NCBI RefSeq assembly: GCF_019457915.1
Contig: NZ_JAHZSS010000003.1
Coordinates: 248,001 to 312,000 of the forward strand
Reading direction: 5' to 3'
Length of the DNA: 64,000 bases
Origin: Neiella holothuriorum
GTDB lineage: Bacteria > Pseudomonadota > Gammaproteobacteria > Enterobacterales > Neiellaceae
The notes under the pieces were generated by a model. The model saw only the letters and a list, made by a program, of their open reading frames with translations. It did no database searches and was not told the DNA's origin. A program made the translations under genes and the position numbers. Shown in pieces: positions 1-9,700 of the stretch. Position 1 is the stretch's first letter; each line of letters opens with the position of its first letter.

Positions 1-1731
1 AAACAAACTGTCCCCTCAATATTAAAAGCGTTTCAGTTGCCTCGGAATAATAGTTATCAGGGGCATGTAATTGAGCACATATGTTCGATGGTTCACCAAG
101 GAGATATTAATTTTGTTGATGATCGTTGGTTGGCTGACAATGCTAAAAGCTTAACTCTGACAGCACACAGCACAAGGTTCTGGGAGTGCTTTATTCAGCG
201 TTTTAATACCGTTAGCTATGGCGAGTTCTGTGAAGATCAAGTTCGGCAACAATGTTTACCTGATCTAAAGAATTCTTTGTGGAGCCAATTGAGCGTGACT
301 TGCCAAGATATTTTGGCATTGAAATTTAAATTGTCTCAGTACTTCGGACTAAAAGCGGTATCGCGAGCATTGTATTCAGACGAAGCTGCTGAAGTCTTAG
401 AGTTTACAGAATCTGAGCAGCGTCAAATCCGAAGTCGCTCGATGTTTTGGGACAATTATAGTACCCACATCAAAAGAGCTCGAGCGCTTTTACCCAAACC
501 GTCCTATGAATATGCCGTGGCTCATAATGGAACGGTTCCGCCATTTGTGAAAATGGCGCCTGCAAACATTACCAATGTTGAAGTTTATATCTTTGAAATT
601 GGACAAATCATTGCCGTCGAGTTTCTTCGGGGAAGCTTAAGTGAACTACGTATTTTCAAAGCTAGCAATTGGAACCGTAAACTGTTGCTTGAGAGTGACT
701 CAGCATCACATGAAGAAATACGAAAATTGCCACAAGCAGAAGTGCATGATCACATAATTGGCTGGCAATATTTTTGTGAAAAACTATTGCGAGAGCGCTT
801 TAAGCTTGTTCCAAATGCCACAGTCGAGCAATTTAAAGGATTACCTCCCGAAGTAAGTTCGTACAGTTTTATTTCGGGCTTACCAAAGCCTGCGGAAGAA
901 ATATTACTTGAGCGCGAGCCTAAATTAAGCCGTTGGTTAGAAGAATTCTGGAGCAACGAACTGCAAAGCGGCAAATTAGCAGAAAGCCTCAAAGGTGATC
1001 AGCCGGGTAACAAAGAAATCATTGAAGCAATGATTGCCAAGCAGCGGGGAAAAACACGCCTAGTGCAGCAAAAGCTATCTCGAGCTGCAGAAAAATCCAA
1101 TCCCGAAGCCATGTGGCAGCTTGGCAAATCGTTGTTGCTGGGAAGGAACAATTCTCCAGATTTAAGAAAACAAGGGGAGACCTGGGTTGCAAAAGCTGCG
1201 GGATTGGGGCATGTCGAAGCAAAAGAAACTACTGATAAGTTTGGGATTCAGCCAATCTCAAATGATTTGGATAGGTGTTTAAGTTTACTTAGCCGCGTTA
1301 GTGAACCGGATATTTTGAAAGGTGTTAAATTGGCAAGTTGTATCTTAAAAAATACCGAGCGCCTAGACCAGGATAAACCGAAATTAATAACTCGTTTATT
1401 TAAAATAATGGAGTCCTCAAATCAATCAGAAGTACGTGTACAGATCTCTAATGCTTTAGAAAACGTTGCGGGTAATAACTTAAAGTGGCGACTTATAACT
1501 GCTCTCCGAGCCAAAGGTCGCAAAGAGCGCATCAAAGCAATACAACTTATGGACGAGCTTTACTGGCAAGGTGAACGAGAGGGAATCCCTGGTCAGGTTG
1601 AAAAGATTGTCAAAGAAGCTCGGAGAATTAATCATGACGATGTGGTTTTAGCTGGCTTATCTGCTTTAGCAAAATTTGGTAATACCGTTGCTCAAAGAGA
1701 ATTGAATGCGTTGCCTCTTAAAAAAAGGTGA
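1..1731 (+). CDS. ZorC-like (EH-signature) protein, 5' end outside the window
   Basis: The frame is open from the first base with no stop before it, so the gene is cut by the window edge; a TTG at 37 is probably internal. At least 576 codons are visible. Counting from that TTG, the middle holds a conserved-looking Glu in VEF (about residue 195) and a His before IGWQ (about residue 239), the pattern that gives the EH-signature family (including Zorya ZorC) its name. The last 230 residues are helical, with one stretch resembling a Sel1/TPR repeat (EAMWQLGKSLLLG) and then HEAT-like helices. In Zorya, ZorC is a DNA-binding or regulatory part acting with the ZorAB motor. The zorA, zorB or zorD genes are not in this window; zorA and zorB could lie to the left. 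Family assignment is inference; a generic helical-repeat protein is the alternative. Confidence 0.45.
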   Translation, partial: KQTVPSILKAFQLPRNNSYQGHVIEHICSMVHQGDINFVDDRWLADNAKSLTLTAHSTRFWECFIQRFNTVSYGEFCEDQVRQQCLPDLKNSLWSQLSVTCQDILALKFKLSQYFGLKAVSRALYSDEAAEVLEFTESEQRQIRSRSMFWDNYSTHIKRARALLPKPSYEYAVAHNGTVPPFVKMAPANITNVEVYIFEIGQIIAVEFLRGSLSELRIFKASNWNRKLLLESDSASHEEIRKLPQAEVHDHIIGWQYFCEKLLRERFKLVPNATVEQFKGLPPEVSSYSFISGLPKPAEEILLEREPKLSRWLEEFWSNELQSGKLAESLKGDQPGNKEIIEAMIAKQRGKTRLVQQKLSRAAEKSNPEAMWQLGKSLLLGRNNSPDLRKQGETWVAKAAGLGHVEAKETTDKFGIQPISNDLDRCLSLLSRVSEPDILKGVKLASCILKNTERLDQDKPKLITRLFKIMESSNQSEVRVQISNALENVAGNNLKWRLITALRAKGRKERIKAIQLMDELYWQGEREGIPGQVEKIVKEARRINHDDVVLAGLSALAKFGNTVAQRELNALPLKKR

Positions 1732-1873
1732 TTCATTTTCATTCAAAAAGCGGATGAGCTAGCGATTCAGTAGCGATGTCGCGTAAACCGTGTTGAAGCT
1801 GAACACGTTGACCATATTATTATCTAGGTTGGATTGTCACCATGCCTAATGCATTGAAAACATTGTGATACCG

Positions 1874-3040
1874 ATGAAACAAATTCTTCTTTCCACGATT
1901 GGTGCAAGCCCGCAGGTATTGACCGAAACGCTATATGCAATAGCTCATAGTGGGCGGCCATTTCCGCATGAAATTTTTGTCATCAGCACGCTAAGCTGCA
2001 GGGATGCGCTGTTAAATGGCCTTGTTCGAGATGGCCACTTAGCAGCTCTCATTGAAGAGTATCAGCTTCCGAATATTGAATTTGATGAAAGCAATATTTG
2101 GTTAATCGAAGACGCGCAAGGAAGGCCGTTAGAAGATGCTAAGTCGGTTGAAGACCAATCTCACATGGCTGACTTTATTACCCAAAAAGTCTATGAACTA
2201 ACACGAGACAACAATTGCGCTATTCATGCCTCACTGGCTGGTGGGCGTAAAACCATGGCGTTTTACTTCGGCTATGCCATGTCAATGTTTGGCCGAGCCC
2301 AAGACACTCTCAGCCACGTGTTTGTGAATGACGATTACGAATTTGTGCGGGATTTTTGGTATCCCACAAAGCAGCCCAAATGGGTCACTGGAAAACATGG
2401 CCACGGTGAACTCGATGTTAGCCGAGCAACAATCACCCTTGCTGAAATTCCTTTTGTGAGAATGAGTAGCGCTATTGATGAAACCCTAGCTGATTCCATG
2501 GCAAACCAATCCTTTAGTCAAACCGTAGGTATGTTGAACGCATCAACGCAAAACTCATTTACCGTGTCGATTGATGCTTGCGCTAGATTAATTTCTACGT
2601 TGGGCGTCGACATTAAACTCACAGCTAAGGAAATAGCCTTTTATTTATGGTTATTAGAAAAGGGCGAAAAAGGGTTATTAGTTGATCGCTACTTTAGTGA
2701 CGATCCGCAATTTAGCCTTGAGTTTCTCGGTTGGTACGCTCACTTTGCTTCTGATCCTCGGGTATTTGGGTCACTTGGCATCACTCCTGAAGATTATCGA
2801 GCCAATGAGCTCGCATCGCTGACAGGTATGGACAAGGAATTTCTTCAACCCATCTGCTCAACCGTTAATCGGAAGCTCAGGAAGTCCTTGCCAGGACAAG
2901 TCGCTGTTAAGCTCGAAATTACCTCTGTCACCGAAGATTTTGCGCAGCGCTACCGAATCCAACAGAAAGACCTACGAGTTGAAGTCTTAAACTGCACTAG
3001 CAACCGAGGAGCAAAGGTACTAGATAATGGCAGCATCTAA
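1874..3040 (+). CDS. Cas_NE0113 family (CARF-like) protein with C-terminal extension
   Basis: The N-terminus (LLSTIGASPQVLTETLYA) and the loop SLAGGRKTMAFYFG near residue 125 are the two hallmarks of the NE0113 family (TIGR02584), CARF-like proteins first noted beside type III CRISPR loci and thought to sense or degrade cyclic oligoadenylates. The family domain covers about residues 1-215. The remaining 170 residues (helical, winged-helix-like in feel) are not assigned. I chose ATG 1874 over an in-frame GTG at 1865 because the family begins exactly at MKQ. No CRISPR array, Cas10 or other cas gene is in the window, so it is an orphan here. Its 3' end overlaps a 20-codon stump of another gene by 14 bases, so it once had a coupled downstream partner. 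Function in this setting is unknown. Confidence 0.7.
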   Translation: MKQILLSTIGASPQVLTETLYAIAHSGRPFPHEIFVISTLSCRDALLNGLVRDGHLAALIEEYQLPNIEFDESNIWLIEDAQGRPLEDAKSVEDQSHMADFITQKVYELTRDNNCAIHASLAGGRKTMAFYFGYAMSMFGRAQDTLSHVFVNDDYEFVRDFWYPTKQPKWVTGKHGHGELDVSRATITLAEIPFVRMSSAIDETLADSMANQSFSQTVGMLNASTQNSFTVSIDACARLISTLGVDIKLTAKEIAFYLWLLEKGEKGLLVDRYFSDDPQFSLEFLGWYAHFASDPRVFGSLGITPEDYRANELASLTGMDKEFLQPICSTVNRKLRKSLPGQVAVKLEITSVTEDFAQRYRIQQKDLRVEVLNCTSNRGAKVLDNGSI

Positions 3041-3089
3041 CTTCGAGTTTTTAAAGGGCGTAAACGACTTTCTGTATACCATCGGATAA
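3027..3089 (+). pseudogene. 5' stump of a DUF4145/HsdR-type helicase-nuclease gene
   Basis: This 20-codon frame starts with ATG inside the end of the NE0113 gene and reads MAASNFEFLKGVNDFLYTIG, then TAA. The pattern SNFxFLKxxxxxL matches the usual start of large DUF4145-containing HsdR-like restriction/helicase proteins, where about 1,000 residues would follow. The overlapping start is typical of a real operon partner, but the reading stops at once. I read it as the remnant left by a deletion. A chance match in so short a frame cannot be excluded. Confidence 0.45.
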
Positions 3090-3396
3090 GCTCATTTGGG
3101 CAGCTGGCTTGTTGCCACTTTGCATGAAAGGGCACAGGAATTTACCCCGTCATGATCGGTTTCAAACGGCCATTTCAATGCCATTCAAGTTTGATAAGCC
3201 GCTTCGATTGTGGGTATTACCTTTTACAATTAAGACCGACGGCAGCAGCCAGCTGTTGATTGATTTAGGCCATGATCTTAACAAGCTTATGAACCCCTGT
3301 TATCTAAACGAGTGATTTAAGCTAACCAGCATGAATGCCGAGCCCCGCGTTGACGTTTATTCGCGGTTTACAAACGAAACAGAGTGATTATTTAAC
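3090..3396 (+). other. Non-coding gap with probable deletion scar
   Basis: This stretch lies between the stump at 3027 and druH. A 68-codon frame (3109-3315, TTG start) has no recognisable product and no good ribosome binding site. Part of it may be the residue of the deleted gene. A TTGACG hexamer at about 3350 is the only promoter-like element, with no convincing -10 at the right distance. Confidence 0.4.
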
Positions 3397-6300
3397 GTGA
3401 CATCAAACTCTACTTCTTTACCTGTGCAATCACCTTCTGCGTGGCTTAAAGAGTTTTGCCTAACGCGGCAAGACAAAATTCATTCAAATGCACGGTTATA
3501 CCAGTTACACATGACGCAGACAGAATATCGTGACTTACAGTTGTCGTTGAGTCGTAGTCGCAATTTCAATAATGCCTTGCCTATGACCAAGGAGTGGTGT
3601 GGCGCTTTCACTCTATATTGCGCAGAGTGGTTTCGTCGAGAATATACCCAAAATTGGAGCTGGGAGCCGATTTACGAGCGACTGAACTTTAGCCTTTCGG
3701 CCAGCGAAGTCAGAGAAGTTGTGCCATCTGGGTTGTGCGGTTATTGGGGTAAAACACTGTCTCGTTATCAACAATCGAACCGAAACGATTACTTAGGCTC
3801 TTTGTTTAAAGAAGGAGGTCTACCTTCAAATTTACTATCCAAAAATGACAACCACTATCAAAAGGCGTTTAATTCGGTATTCGATAGGTTCCATCTTGTT
3901 AGAGAATTTGGCGACGATGCCGTTAATCAATATATCCATCACAAATTGAGCTCATTACCTGAGTCGCTTCAGGGGAATGAATCCATTGCGCTGGTGCGAG
4001 GAATGGTTGAAAAGTTAGATAGTTTCGTCCACACCTACAATCTCGAATCTCAGCCTGAACCGGTGGGGTACCTCGAACAAAACTACCCACAATGGCGCGA
4101 AGTATTCCCCTTACCACTTGATAGTGAAACCGGGACTCAGTTCCTAAGTCAGTTGTTGTCTCGTGCCACAGAGGAAGTACGTAAAGTTTCGAAAAAACGC
4201 CGAGATTTAAAGTGCAAGCACTACATCGACTTTACTAATCAATGCGTGATGAGTGATGTGTTGCTACCGCTCAATTGCGCGTTTGATATTGATGCATTGC
4301 ACCTCAGCAGTAGCCGAATTGAATTAGCCATATTTGAAGGCGAGCGTCATTTAGCATCACTGGGGACTTGTTTTGCGAGATTTGAAAATGAGCAAACCGT
4401 GGTGCGTATTCGGCAAAAAGTTGCTTCAGTGGTGCGTTCATCAACGGATAGTGAGCTCTATCTCGTTGCATTGCAATCAGGTAGGCAACTGGCTCAGGTT
4501 CGGCTCACCGCGAGTACCGTTGACTGTGACGATTCGCCGCTAACATTGGTTGAGTCCGATGATCGTTGGCTGGTGGTGGGGCAGGCTACAGCTCGAACTA
4601 AGGCCAAACGAGCGTTGGTTCTATTACCTTTTTCAAGCTCGCATGACGTATTGCTTGGGCACTTTGAAGCTGATGAGTCGAAGCGCTTGAGGGAGCTTAA
4701 TGCCTTTTCGTTGGAGGGAAAGGTTTCAGTTACCCTAGGTAACGGAGATGCATTTGTGATCACTACTGGGGCCGAGAGTTATGCGGATGATGTATTGACG
4801 CTAAAAGGGGACTTGCTCCCATGGACGAGTATTCCTGCTTTGACGTTCAAAGGTGTTCCTTCTGTTGCTAGCCAGTATATTGGAGATGTGGGCTTTGGAT
4901 TGAGCACATATCTAAATGGGGAGCTAGCACACCAACTTGCGCCGTCAGAGGTGAATGGTCGTCAGTTACTATCGGTTAAAAACCAAGGCAATCAGGTACT
5001 ACTTAGAAAGCGCATCGGTGTATTACCTGCTGACTTCGATGTGCAGTTAATTCCGGGCACTACGCCATTGCAGGGCTATGCCAGAATTTCAACCCAATCA
5101 CCTTTTGTGGCAACCGTGCCAAATAGTGCTATTTCGTCAAATGTGACGAAGCCTACGCCAGGTGTTACCGAACTAGCTATTAGTTGTTCCAGCAATCCGC
5201 CTGCAAGTTTCCAACTAAAAATTCAAGCATCATTGCTCTCTGAGCCCATTATTTTAAATTTACCGTTTCCGTCGAGCGGCATGACTGCATTTGATGCAGA
5301 CGGTAAGCCTTTGAGTCGCCGATTGGCAATCGATGAGTTGCTTGGTGGGCGCATTAATTTGTTCACTCAGCAGGGCAGGCCAACTCGCTATCAAGTCACA
5401 TTGTTGGATGTGTCGAGGGGCAATGCTCCACGCAATGCGGCGAGCTTCAAATGGGATTACATGGTTGTTGATAAACCCGTAGAGGTTAGCTTATACGGCT
5501 TGCATGACTATGTATTGGACTTGCTGTCTCTGAGTGAAAATATCGATAGTAAGGTCGAGCTCTCAATTACCGGAAATGGTCGCACAGAGCGGTTTACCAT
5601 CAGTCACTACTCAACGACGATGGATTATGACTACCAACGCAGAGTACTGACCCTAAATAGTCGCACGTTACGAGATGCTTCTGGCGTAAAACCGATGTTA
5701 CTCGACATTTCAAACCCCGAACAAACGCCCGTTACACTGAATAGTCGTGTGAGTGAAGGCGTTGCGACAGGGGAATACGAGTTACCCCATTACATCGAAG
5801 AAGGGGGGCCTTGGTTGGTGGTACCTGCGGAGTCGTCAAAAGTGTCGTTTCGAGCTCGATTTATTCTCGGCGCTAAACATTCTGGCAGCCCTCAAGAGAT
5901 AAATACACTGCAAAAAGCTGCGAGAGCGTTCAACCCTCGAGATGAAGTATCGAGCATTGCGCTGGTTTTGAAACAAATGGCTGATGACTGGGACCACAGC
6001 GGGTGGGCATATCTACAGCAAACTTGGAAGCGCTATCAATATTTACCTATGTCGACCTTTGAGGTTTGGCGTCACTTAGCACGAGATCCGAAGGCTTTGG
6101 CAGTGGCGCTATTCAAGTTCGACATTGAGGCCAACTTTGTTGCCAAGCTTGTGGGGCAGCTTCCGGTGATTTGGGAGTTCATTCCCCTCTCTTACTGGCT
6201 ACACGCAAAACATCTTTTTGGTCGAGCATTAGCCCAGCTAGGGATTGCTGATGACATGAAGCAGTCGTTGCAAAATGGCCTCATCGCTAAGCTGACGAAG

Positions 6301-6717
6301 GAAATTTCTTCATTGTCGACTAGCGTTGCCGATTATTTAAAACAAGAGCAGTTTACTCCCCCAATTCCTTCTCAAGTTATGCAGCCAATGATCCAAGGTG
6401 CGTGGTATCAAGATTTGCTGCGGCTTCATAGTGACAATGAGAATTGGCCTTCGGCTTCAGGTTCGGATTTGTGCCAGCTATGCCACACGTTTGAGCTACT
6501 GCCATTTGAACTAAAAGTAAATTCAAAGTTTCAAGAAGGGGTTGTTTATGCCCCGGTATTTGCCGCAGCAGTTGCATGTGGTCGCATTCCGCCAGCCATT
6601 CTAGCGAGATTTGAGCACAAAACTCTGTTTGATTTTCGTCAGCTAAAAGATTTCGACCATCAGTGGTTTGAACCCATGTATAGCTATGTCATCAGCCACT
6701 TAATGGCCCAGAAGTAA
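3397..6717 (+). CDS. druH: Druantia type III protein DruH (STY4851/ECs_5259 family)
   Basis: The 1,106-residue product has the length and N-terminal pattern of the STY4851/ECs_5259 family: a WLKEF segment, an ARLYQL...TEYRDL segment, then CAEWFRREY followed by WSWEPI and a GLCGYWGK block within the first 130 residues. The middle appears beta-rich (Ig-like segments) and the C-terminal 200 residues helical; no catalytic motif is visible. In Druantia type III this protein is the only partner of the giant helicase DruE, and its biochemical role is unknown. druE follows after 14 bases, so they form one operon. The start is GTG with a weak ribosome site. Recognition is by family pattern plus the adjacent druE. 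Confidence 0.82.
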   Translation: MTSNSTSLPVQSPSAWLKEFCLTRQDKIHSNARLYQLHMTQTEYRDLQLSLSRSRNFNNALPMTKEWCGAFTLYCAEWFRREYTQNWSWEPIYERLNFSLSASEVREVVPSGLCGYWGKTLSRYQQSNRNDYLGSLFKEGGLPSNLLSKNDNHYQKAFNSVFDRFHLVREFGDDAVNQYIHHKLSSLPESLQGNESIALVRGMVEKLDSFVHTYNLESQPEPVGYLEQNYPQWREVFPLPLDSETGTQFLSQLLSRATEEVRKVSKKRRDLKCKHYIDFTNQCVMSDVLLPLNCAFDIDALHLSSSRIELAIFEGERHLASLGTCFARFENEQTVVRIRQKVASVVRSSTDSELYLVALQSGRQLAQVRLTASTVDCDDSPLTLVESDDRWLVVGQATARTKAKRALVLLPFSSSHDVLLGHFEADESKRLRELNAFSLEGKVSVTLGNGDAFVITTGAESYADDVLTLKGDLLPWTSIPALTFKGVPSVASQYIGDVGFGLSTYLNGELAHQLAPSEVNGRQLLSVKNQGNQVLLRKRIGVLPADFDVQLIPGTTPLQGYARISTQSPFVATVPNSAISSNVTKPTPGVTELAISCSSNPPASFQLKIQASLLSEPIILNLPFPSSGMTAFDADGKPLSRRLAIDELLGGRINLFTQQGRPTRYQVTLLDVSRGNAPRNAASFKWDYMVVDKPVEVSLYGLHDYVLDLLSLSENIDSKVELSITGNGRTERFTISHYSTTMDYDYQRRVLTLNSRTLRDASGVKPMLLDISNPEQTPVTLNSRVSEGVATGEYELPHYIEEGGPWLVVPAESSKVSFRARFILGAKHSGSPQEINTLQKAARAFNPRDEVSSIALVLKQMADDWDHSGWAYLQQTWKRYQYLPMSTFEVWRHLARDPKALAVALFKFDIEANFVAKLVGQLPVIWEFIPLSYWLHAKHLFGRALAQLGIADDMKQSLQNGLIAKLTKEISSLSTSVADYLKQEQFTPPIPSQVMQPMIQGAWYQDLLRLHSDNENWPSASGSDLCQLCHTFELLPFELKVNSKFQEGVVYAPVFAAAVACGRIPPAILARFEHKTLFDFRQLKDFDHQWFEPMYSYVISHLMAQK

Positions 6718-6731
6718 TTAGGAGCGTTTGT

Positions 6732-9700
6732 ATGAGCCAATATTTTTCTTCTCTTGTTGAGCAATCAATCGCTCGCTCCCAGGAGGCAACCCTAAGTGTA
6801 CTTGGGATAACTAATCCAAATTTACGCGAACATTTAACTCAGGTGATGTCGCAACAAAGTGGTGAGCAGGAATCTTTCATGGCTCCGCCATTGTTTGAGC
6901 ACACCTTTGGTTGGGAATTTGCTAAGCCCAAAATGGAGCGGTTGAAGGGCAACCTTCTGAGTGCTGAAGTGGTCGATGCTTTGGATAACAACGAAAATGG
7001 CCGCTACCGATTTGGCGCTGATTTTCGGCCGTTTGAGCACCAGTTGACGGCATGGCAAACGCTTCTCGACGACAACCCTAAGTCAGTGGTGGTTACGTCG
7101 GGCACTGGCTCAGGGAAAACCGAGTGTTTTATGGTGCCTGTCATCAACGACTTATTCCGAGAGATTGAGCGAACTAAAAAGCCTTTGGTTGGCGTTCGAG
7201 CTTTGTTTTTGTATCCGCTCAACGCGTTGATCAATTCTCAACAGGAACGATTAGACGCCTGGACACGACATTTTGGCGGTGATATGCGCTATTGCTTGTA
7301 CAACGGCAATACCGAAAATAGCGAGAACAAAATGCGGTCTGCGCAGAAAAAGCGCCCCAATGAAGTTCTCTCTCGGGAGTTGCTCCGCAAAGAGCCCGCC
7401 CCAATTTTGGTGACCAACGGAACCATGCTTGAGTATATGCTGGTTAGGCAAGCGGATGCTCCGATTATCCAACAGTCGCGTCAGCAAAAATCATTGCGCT
7501 GGATTGTTTTGGATGAGGCCCACACTTATGTGGGCTCGCAAGCTGCAGAGCTGTCATTGCAGTTACGTCGAGTCATTCAAGCATTTGGAGTGAGGGCAAA
7601 AGACGTTCGTTTTGTGGCAACGTCTGCAACGATCGCAGGAGACGATGCCGCTGCTCAACTGCAAACCTATTTGGCCAATTTGGCCGGCGTTGAGCCTGAA
7701 CAAGTAAAAGTTATTGGCGGACGACGAATCATTCCGACCCTCGACTTTGTTGAAGACGATGAGAAGTCGCTTGAGCAACTCGAACAAATTGAGCCTCAAG
7801 GCACTGAAACAAAGAAGGGCGAATTTGACCCTGAAATCGCTCCTAAGCGCTTTGAAGCATTATCCGCAACGCCATTGGCCAAATATATTCGCAATGCCAT
7901 TGTTGATAGTGATAAACCGCAAACGCTCAACGAAATTGCATTTCAAGTAAGTGAAGCGTCAGGAAAGCAAGTATTGAGTCAGCAGCAATTGTTACGCTGG
8001 ATTGACTTGCTGACGGGCACTAAGGGCTCAGCTTCTAGCGAAGCTTTTTTAAAGGTTCGGGCACATTTCTTTCAACGCATGACCAATGGTTTATTTGCTT
8101 GTATTGATTCCAATTGCCGTTGCAAGGACAGCACCCCACTCAGCAAAGGCTGGCCATTTGGTATGGTTTACGCCACTCAGCGTCAAACGTGTGACTGTGG
8201 TGCGCCAGTACTGGAATTGAGTTTTTGTATTGAATGCAATGAGCCACACCTTCTTGCTCGAGATAAAAACGGCAAGCTAACTCAGTGGAACAATAGCGCC
8301 GGCGATGAGTTCTCTTTACAGCACGAAGAGGGGCAAGATGAAGATACGCCCGACGTTCAAGATGTTTCTGAAGCTAGCCACTCACCTGAAGTATTTGGCA
8401 GTCGGCTAGATGATGATGGCTATTGTTCGATAACTATCAGTCCGGAGGGAAATATTGGTTCTCTCAACGGCCAGGGCTATACGCTAACTCACGAGGAATC
8501 GGGTAATGCACATTGCTGTGGCTGTGGTTTTGGCGGTCACAGTGGCAGTATGCCGTTTAGGCGAGCGATGCTCGGAGCTCCTTTCTATATCGCTAATGTG
8601 GTCCCGACCTTATTGGAGTATTGCCCGGATTTTGATGGCAGCAAAAATATAGGCCCTCAATCTTTGCCTGCCCGGGGGCGACGTTTGATTACCTTTACCG
8701 ATAGTCGCCAAGGCACTGCTCGGCTCTCTGTTCGCATGCAACAGGAAGCCGAACGATCGAAATTGCGCGGGGCTGTTGTTGAAATATTAAAAAGCAAACA
8801 ACTGGATAGCATGGCAAGTGAGGGCCAAGTTAGCGATGGGGTAACTGCATCGGAGCTAAGGGAACAGGCAGCAAAGCTCCGTGCTTTGGGTATGTCAACG
8901 GTTCTGGAAGCCGCAGAGCAGCTCGAGCGTCAAGCGGATGCCTTAGAGTCGGGGGTTACAGCGTTTAAAGCAGTGTCAGTCTCTTGGGTTGACATGGTAC
9001 AAGAGCTCGCCAGAAAAGGTGACTTCAAAGGCTCAATGAAGCTCTACAACCAGTATTTGTCGCCCGAGATATTTAAAGAGCATGATGGCAGTATCAAGCT
9101 CGCAGATATGTTGTTGTTCAGGGAATATTCTCGCCGCCCTAAACGCCAAAATAGTAGTGAGACACAAGGCTTGGTGAAGGTGAGTTATCAAGGGGTGGAT
9201 CAGATTTCCAACTGCCCAGAACATTGGGAAAGTCATGGCCTTACCCCTAATGACTGGAAAGATTTTCTCAAAGTAGCCTTGGACTTTTATGTGCGAGAAA
9301 ACAATTTTTTGCGTATGGAAGATGAAGGTTGGATAAAGTGGGTTGGCGGCCACTTTTCAGCAAAATCACTTCGTAGTCCCGAATCCGATGAAAAAGACGA
9401 ATGGCGTATCAAGCGGTGGCCACAAATCAAGAGCTCACAGCTGCAGCGCTTAGTGAAATTGTTGAGTTTGGGTTCTGGCTTGGATGCATCATCGACTTAT
9501 GGAGAAGACCTAATCAATGGTTGGTTGAGAGATGCATGGAAAGTACTGACCGAAGGTGCTCGCATACTCAACAACGATGGCAACCAATTTGCGCTTGACC
9601 GACACAAAATGACATTTGCTTTGCTTGATAAGGCGTATGTTTGCCCTGTTACCAACAAGCTGATTGACACTACGTTTAAGGGGTATACGCCATACTTACC

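Noticed and set aside
3109-3315. 68-codon frame between the NE0113 gene and druH
   Set aside because: TTG start, no ribosome site and no recognisable product; more likely deletion debris.
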